A stretch of DNA of 64,000 bases from CAMLJR01 sp964631955 (GTDB taxonomy: Bacteria; Pseudomonadota; Gammaproteobacteria; Pseudomonadales; CAMLJR01), in assembly GCA_964631955.1 (NCBI GenBank), contig CAZWBA010000007.1:1-64000 (forward strand), in the 5' to 3' direction. Shown here piece after piece: positions 60,038-64,000 of this stretch. The notes beneath the pieces were generated by a model. The model was not told the origin of the DNA and did not search any database. It saw only the letters and a list, made by a program, of their open reading frames with translations. The stretch's first letter is position 1; the number at the start of each line of letters is the position of its first letter. Position numbers and translations under genes: made by a program.

Positions 60038-60808
60038 ATGGCTCTCTACACCACGATTCATTTGCATAACATCACCGCAGGGCGCGAAGCCGAATATGCG
60101 GCCTGGTTCGATGGCCCGCATCGCGAAGCCCTCGCGCGTCTGCGCGGTTTTAAAGCTGCCGATCGTTACGAAGTCACCGCCGAACAGATCATGCCGGATA
60201 TCGCGCAGCCCTGGCGTTATGTCAGCGTGTACGATTTCGATTTCGCGCACCCTGAAATCGACATTCCCGCACTCGGTCCATTAATTGCGGATGCGCGCGA
60301 TGCCGGTCTGATCGTCGACAATGAAACCGAACGGCTTTACAGCTATCAGATGTATTCCGACTGGAAAAGCAGCCCCAACCATCAGCAAGATCAGCCTTTT
60401 TCCGGCGTGAGTATCATTCTCGCCAACTACGTCGCGGGACGTTTCGCCGAATATCAGAAATGGTACGACGAAGTGCACAGCGTCGAGGTCACCAATGTGC
60501 CCGGCAAGGTGGCGATGAAACGCGGGCAGCTGACGCCGATACAAATCGAACCACGTCAATATTGCCCCGGCGATCAGCTGGTATTGTGCGCACAGCAAAC
60601 CGATGACCTGATGTTTACGATCAAGGACTTCAGCGCGCGCGCAGGTGGACGCAGTCCGAGCGGTATCGCTTTCGAACCGCGTTCGCAATCGGGATCGTTC
60701 GCGCGCACCGTACATTACTTCAAAAAAATCAGCGGCAATCAGTTCTGGAAAGGTGGCATCGCTTACGCGGGCGATCTGTCGGTGTATCCCACTGCACCGA
60801 CAAAATAA
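60038..60808 (+). CDS. Duplicated dimeric alpha-beta barrel (EthD-like) protein
   Basis: The 256-residue protein contains two related halves. Each has a W/Y-D-x-x-H core: YAAWFDGPHREALARLRGFKAADRY near residue 20 and YQKWYDEVHSVEVTNVPGKVAM near 140. This is the EthD/dimeric alpha-beta barrel fold, present as an internal duplication. EthD-like proteins often assist cytochrome P450 or other degradation steps; the exact role is not known. No clear ribosome-binding site precedes the ATG. It is followed by the gap-split SDR and the flavoprotein on the same strand. Confidence 0.8.
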   Translation: MALYTTIHLHNITAGREAEYAAWFDGPHREALARLRGFKAADRYEVTAEQIMPDIAQPWRYVSVYDFDFAHPEIDIPALGPLIADARDAGLIVDNETERLYSYQMYSDWKSSPNHQQDQPFSGVSIILANYVAGRFAEYQKWYDEVHSVEVTNVPGKVAMKRGQLTPIQIEPRQYCPGDQLVLCAQQTDDLMFTIKDFSARAGGRSPSGIAFEPRSQSGSFARTVHYFKKISGNQFWKGGIAYAGDLSVYPTAPTK

Positions 60809-60870
60809 GTTTTGAAAATTTACTCATTGAGTTTTGAAATTAACGACAGTCAGTTTTAGGAGAGTTTTTC

Positions 60871-61413
60871 GTGTCAAAAGTTATCGTGATTACCGGTGCA
60901 GGCGTTGGACTCGGCCGCGCACTCGCTCGCCGNNNNNNNNNNNNNNNNNNNNNNNNNNNNNNNNNNNNNNNNNNNNNNNNNNNNNNNNNNNNNNNNNNNN
61001 NNNNNNNNNNNNNNNNNNNNNNNNNNNNNNNNATTCCATTGATGGGCCACGGCAGTCACATCATCAACGTCACCAGCGAATCGACCGAAGTTAATTGGCC
61101 CTACCTGGTGCTTTATCAGGCGACCAAAGCCGGCGTCGAACGCTTCTCCCAAGGCCTTAATTTCGAGCTCGACGGCAGCGGCATCAAGGTCACCACCGTG
61201 CGCGCCGGCATGATGATCGAGGAAGGCAAGACACCGGGCTGGGATCCGCAAATCGCGATGCGTTTCGGTCAGGCGTGCATGGCAGCCGGACTCAACCTGC
61301 GCGACGCACCGAAATCGCACTACAACTCGGTGACCGATGTTTTCCGCGCCGTTCTGGATATGCCTCCCGATCTGCAGACACCCGTTGTCACCATTCACGC
61401 GCGCAAGCCGTAA
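60871..61413 (+). CDS. Short-chain dehydrogenase/reductase, interrupted by assembly gap
   Basis: The gene begins with a GTG at 60871 preceded by AGGAG. It has the cofactor motif TGAGVGLGRALAR and, after the gap, VTSES and YQATKAG as the catalytic Ser and Tyr-Lys. The gap contributes 34 unknown residues, but a typical SDR needs roughly 100 residues between these blocks. The true gene is therefore about 65-70 residues longer than shown. The frame continues across the gap by chance or correct spacing. Confidence 0.85.
   Translation: MSKVIVITGAGVGLGRALARXXXXXXXXXXXXXXXXXXXXXXXXXXXXXXXXXXIPLMGHGSHIINVTSESTEVNWPYLVLYQATKAGVERFSQGLNFELDGSGIKVTTVRAGMMIEEGKTPGWDPQIAMRFGQACMAAGLNLRDAPKSHYNSVTDVFRAVLDMPPDLQTPVVTIHARKP
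60933..61032. other. 100-N assembly gap
   Basis: Exactly one hundred N characters mark a scaffold join of unknown true length. It lies inside an SDR gene. From the missing SDR core the real length is probably near 300 bases. Confidence 0.98.
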
Positions 61414-61488
61414 TGCGTTTGCTCCGCTGACGTTTCAGATCGCTGAATTTTTTCATCACGAAAAACTGGGGCCCGAGGAATTTATTGG

Positions 61489-63171
61489 ATGAGCGAAACT
61501 TTCGATTTCGTGATCGTCGGTAGCGGCGGCGGCTCGATGTGCGCAGCGCTCGTGCTGCGCAAAGCCGGGAAGAGTGTTTTGATTCTCGAAAAAAGCGATC
61601 TCGTCGGCGGCACTACCGCCACATCAGGCGGCGTGATGTGGATTCCGAATAATCGCTTCATGAAAAGCGAAGGAATTCCCGACAGCCGCGAACAGGCGAT
61701 CGGCTACCTCGATGCCGTCATCGGCGATCATGCGGATATGCCCGGTGCAAGTCGCGAACGCCGTATCGCCTATGTCGACGAAGCACCGAAAATGCTCGAC
61801 TTTCTCGTCGAGCAAGGCATCAAATTGCGCCGCATTCCCTCGTGGCCCGATTATTACAGCGCGCCGGGCGAATCGATTCCGGGTCGCACCGTCGTTTCCG
61901 AGTTATTCGACATCAACCAGCTCGGCGACTGGAAAAAGAAATTGCGCCCCGGCTTTCTGCCGCTACCGCTCAATCTCGACGAAGCGATGCAGATGCCGCT
62001 CATCAAACGCACGCCGTCGGCAAAGAAAGTTTTGTTCAGGGGGATCGGCCGCGTACTCGCCGACATCTTCACGGGCAGGAAAAGAACGACTGCCGGTCAG
62101 GCATTGCAGGGGCAAATGCTGCAGGCAGCGCTCAAAGCCGGCGTCGACATTCGCACCCATGCGAAAGTGAAACAGCTCGCCGTCGAAAACAATCGCGTCA
62201 TCGGTGTCGTCGCTGAAATTAACGGTACCGAATCGCGTATCGACGCACGCCTCGGCGTACTGATTAATGCCGGTGGTTTCTCGCGCAATCAACGCATGCT
62301 CGATCAATACATTCCCGGAATAAAAACGGAATGGTCGAGCGTCATTCCCGAAGACCTGGGCGAAATGATCGAGGAAGGCCAGCGCATCGGCGGCGCGATT
62401 GCGCAAATGGAACATCGTATCGGCGGACAGGTAGCGATGGTTCCCACCAGTGCAAGCAAAAAGACAGCCGCGACAAAAAAACCGGCGGTGATGCAAAACG
62501 ACACATCGAAGCCGCACAGCATCGTCGTCGATCAGAACGGCACGCGCTACATGAACGAAGCCGGCTCATCGATCGAATTCGTGCGCCGTATGCTCGCGCA
62601 TCAAAAAACATTGGGCACGACGGTTCCGAGCTGGATGATTTTCGATAGCCAATACATCAACACGTTTATGCTCGCAGGCAGCATGCCGGGGCCGAAAAAA
62701 CCGCAAGCCTGGCTCGACGAAAAGTTTTTGCATAAAGCCGAAACACTCGATGAGCTGGCAGCGTCGTGCGGCATCAATGCAACAAACTTAACAGCGTCTG
62801 TCGAACGTTTTAATGGTTTCGCGCGCAACGATCGCGACGAAGATTTCCATCGCGGTGAATCGGCATACGAACAATGGCTCGGCGACCCGTTGCGCGACAC
62901 GAATAAATCGTTAGGCGCGATCGAGCAGGGTCCGTTTTACGCACTGCAATTATTCCCCGGCGATGTCAGCACGTATGGCGGACTCGTCACCGACATACAC
63001 GCGCGCGTTTTACGCGACGACAGCTCGGTTATCGAAGGGCTTTACGCAACCGGCACATCGACGGCATCGGTCATGGGGCCCGGCGAACTCGGCGCCGGCG
63101 GCAGCATCGGCCCTGCGTTTACATTCGGCTATATCGCGGCAAAGCATGCGCTGAGCCTGAGTCGAACATAA
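61489..63171 (+). CDS. FAD-dependent oxidoreductase, 3-ketosteroid-delta1-dehydrogenase-like
   Basis: The 560-residue flavoprotein of the FAD_binding_2 family has the Rossmann motif VIVGSGGGSMCAALVLRKAG at residues 8-27, then GGTTATSGGVMWIPNN. The C-terminal GPFYALQLFPGDVSTYGGLVTD and GELGAGGSIGPAFTFGY fit the KstD-type flavin lobe. KstD enzymes introduce a 1,2-double bond into 3-ketosteroids; related enzymes act on other ring ketones, so the substrate is uncertain. GAGGAA lies before the ATG. It lies 75 bases after the SDR and 144 bases before an aldehyde dehydrogenase gene. Confidence 0.88.
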   Translation: MSETFDFVIVGSGGGSMCAALVLRKAGKSVLILEKSDLVGGTTATSGGVMWIPNNRFMKSEGIPDSREQAIGYLDAVIGDHADMPGASRERRIAYVDEAPKMLDFLVEQGIKLRRIPSWPDYYSAPGESIPGRTVVSELFDINQLGDWKKKLRPGFLPLPLNLDEAMQMPLIKRTPSAKKVLFRGIGRVLADIFTGRKRTTAGQALQGQMLQAALKAGVDIRTHAKVKQLAVENNRVIGVVAEINGTESRIDARLGVLINAGGFSRNQRMLDQYIPGIKTEWSSVIPEDLGEMIEEGQRIGGAIAQMEHRIGGQVAMVPTSASKKTAATKKPAVMQNDTSKPHSIVVDQNGTRYMNEAGSSIEFVRRMLAHQKTLGTTVPSWMIFDSQYINTFMLAGSMPGPKKPQAWLDEKFLHKAETLDELAASCGINATNLTASVERFNGFARNDRDEDFHRGESAYEQWLGDPLRDTNKSLGAIEQGPFYALQLFPGDVSTYGGLVTDIHARVLRDDSSVIEGLYATGTSTASVMGPGELGAGGSIGPAFTFGYIAAKHALSLSRT

Positions 63172-63315
63172 AGAAAAAAATACGCAGAGAGAAATGAGAA
63201 AGCCGCGCGTAACGAATATTTTTACGCAATCAAAATCACTACACAGAAGCAGCCAAATCAATTATTTCAATTTGTGCAGGCATCGAATCACGTGCAGCAC
63301 CACGAGGAGAACGTA

Positions 63316-64000
63316 ATGGAAAAGCTTCCAGACGCAAGACTGTATATCAACGGCGAAATGCGCGACGCGTCGAACGGTAAAACCTTCGACAACATCAGCC
63401 CGTGGACCGGCCAGGTGGTCGGACAGGTCGCCGATGCCACCGTCGACGATGTGGATGCCGCGATTGTTGCAGCCCGCCGCGCATTCGATGAAACCGACTG
63501 GTCGACCAACCGCGAATACCGCTTCGAACTCATGAAAAAATATCGCGATGCGCTGTACGCCAATCGCGACAAACTGATCAAAATCGCTGTGCACGAAGCC
63601 GGTGCTGCTCCGGGTGCTGCGTACCGCGCACAGATCGACGGCGCACTGACCGGCGCCGATGGCCTGCTCGAATGCTTCTCGAAAATCGTATGGAGCGAAG
63701 ACCTCGGCGTCAAAAATGAAATGGGCTTCAACACCAAACGCTTCGTCGAAAAGGAAGCGATGGGCGTTGTCGGCGCGATCACACCATGGAACGTTCCGCT
63801 CTATATCAACGTCGGTAAAGTTGTTGCCGCCCTGCTCGCCGGTTGTACCGTCGTGTTGAAACCCGCTCCCGATACTCCTCTCATGGCATCGTTCATGGGC
63901 GAATTGGCGATTGAAGTCGGCATACCTGCTGGCGTATTCAATGTCATCACGTCGGCAGATCCTGCGATGGCCGGCGAAATGCTGACGAAAGATCCGCGCG
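63316..64000 (+). CDS. Aldehyde dehydrogenase, 3' end beyond window
   Basis: The first 228 residues of an NAD(P)-dependent aldehyde dehydrogenase are present. It begins MEKLPDARLYINGEMRDAS and has the cofactor motif GAITPWNVPLY near residue 153 and LKPAPDTPL near 180. The catalytic cysteine and glutamate lie beyond the window. GAGGAG precedes the ATG at 63316. It probably oxidises an aldehyde formed by the upstream dehydrogenases. Confidence 0.93.
   Translation, partial: MEKLPDARLYINGEMRDASNGKTFDNISPWTGQVVGQVADATVDDVDAAIVAARRAFDETDWSTNREYRFELMKKYRDALYANRDKLIKIAVHEAGAAPGAAYRAQIDGALTGADGLLECFSKIVWSEDLGVKNEMGFNTKRFVEKEAMGVVGAITPWNVPLYINVGKVVAALLAGCTVVLKPAPDTPLMASFMGELAIEVGIPAGVFNVITSADPAMAGEMLTKDPR

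Overview
The window is GC-rich chromosomal DNA from a gammaproteobacterium. This is an inference from gene content: tRNA-Ala(GGC) beside gltX, a fused MnmC, HrpA, MlaA, a stand-alone HsbR/HsbA-type phosphatase and anti-anti-sigma pair, and a VPxPA-CTERM surface protein. A steroid- or terpenoid-degrading marine lineage such as the Spongiibacteraceae/Cellvibrionales would fit, but nothing here fixes the genus. There are no rRNAs, CRISPR arrays or transposases. One 100-N assembly gap lies at 60933-61032.

Positions 1-25.5 kb are mostly housekeeping. They hold tRNA-Ala with a near-consensus promoter, gltX, a tyrosine phosphatase, a dusA-tal-terB-like run with overlapping ends, hsbA/hsbR, a PilZ protein, mlaA without a lipobox, hrpA, fadD, a secreted coiled-coil protein, a complete oppABCDF peptide transporter operon whose OppC carries an inserted fibronectin-III-like domain, mnmC, a ComFB-like protein and a secreted glutaminyl cyclotransferase.

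Positions 25.6-48.6 kb form a catabolic region. Two TonB-dependent receptors flank or accompany an AraC regulator, a putidaredoxin-type ferredoxin, a cytochrome P450, five short- or medium-chain dehydrogenase genes or relatives, a VOC protein, an MBL hydrolase, a class III CoA-transferase, a small cysteine protein, an acyl-CoA synthetase, a lipoyl-less E2 acyltransferase, two TetR regulators, a thiolase and an alpha/beta hydrolase. The likely logic is uptake, then P450 hydroxylation, dehydrogenation, CoA activation and thiolysis.

Positions 48.7-64 kb begin with a VPxPA-CTERM protein. Next comes a four-gene molybdenum hydroxylase operon (coxG-, coxM-, coxS- and coxL-like), whose large subunit lacks both CO dehydrogenase signatures and carries a C-terminal beta-rich extension. 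After it lie an amidohydrolase, a DUF2889 protein, a Cys-less thiolase-fold protein paired with a DUF35 zinc-ribbon protein (the layout of Ltp2/ChsH2 side-chain aldolases), a 3alpha-HSD-like SDR, a duplicated EthD-like protein, an SDR split by the gap, a ketosteroid-dehydrogenase-like flavoprotein and an aldehyde dehydrogenase cut by the window end. Together these suggest aerobic, CoA-dependent degradation of a steroid-like or other alicyclic isoprenoid substrate. The substrate is not proven by sequence.

Intergenic regions contain several candidate operators: palindromes at 28271, 28327, 32036, 45537 and 59781, and a 22-bp tandem repeat at the CoA-transferase promoter.
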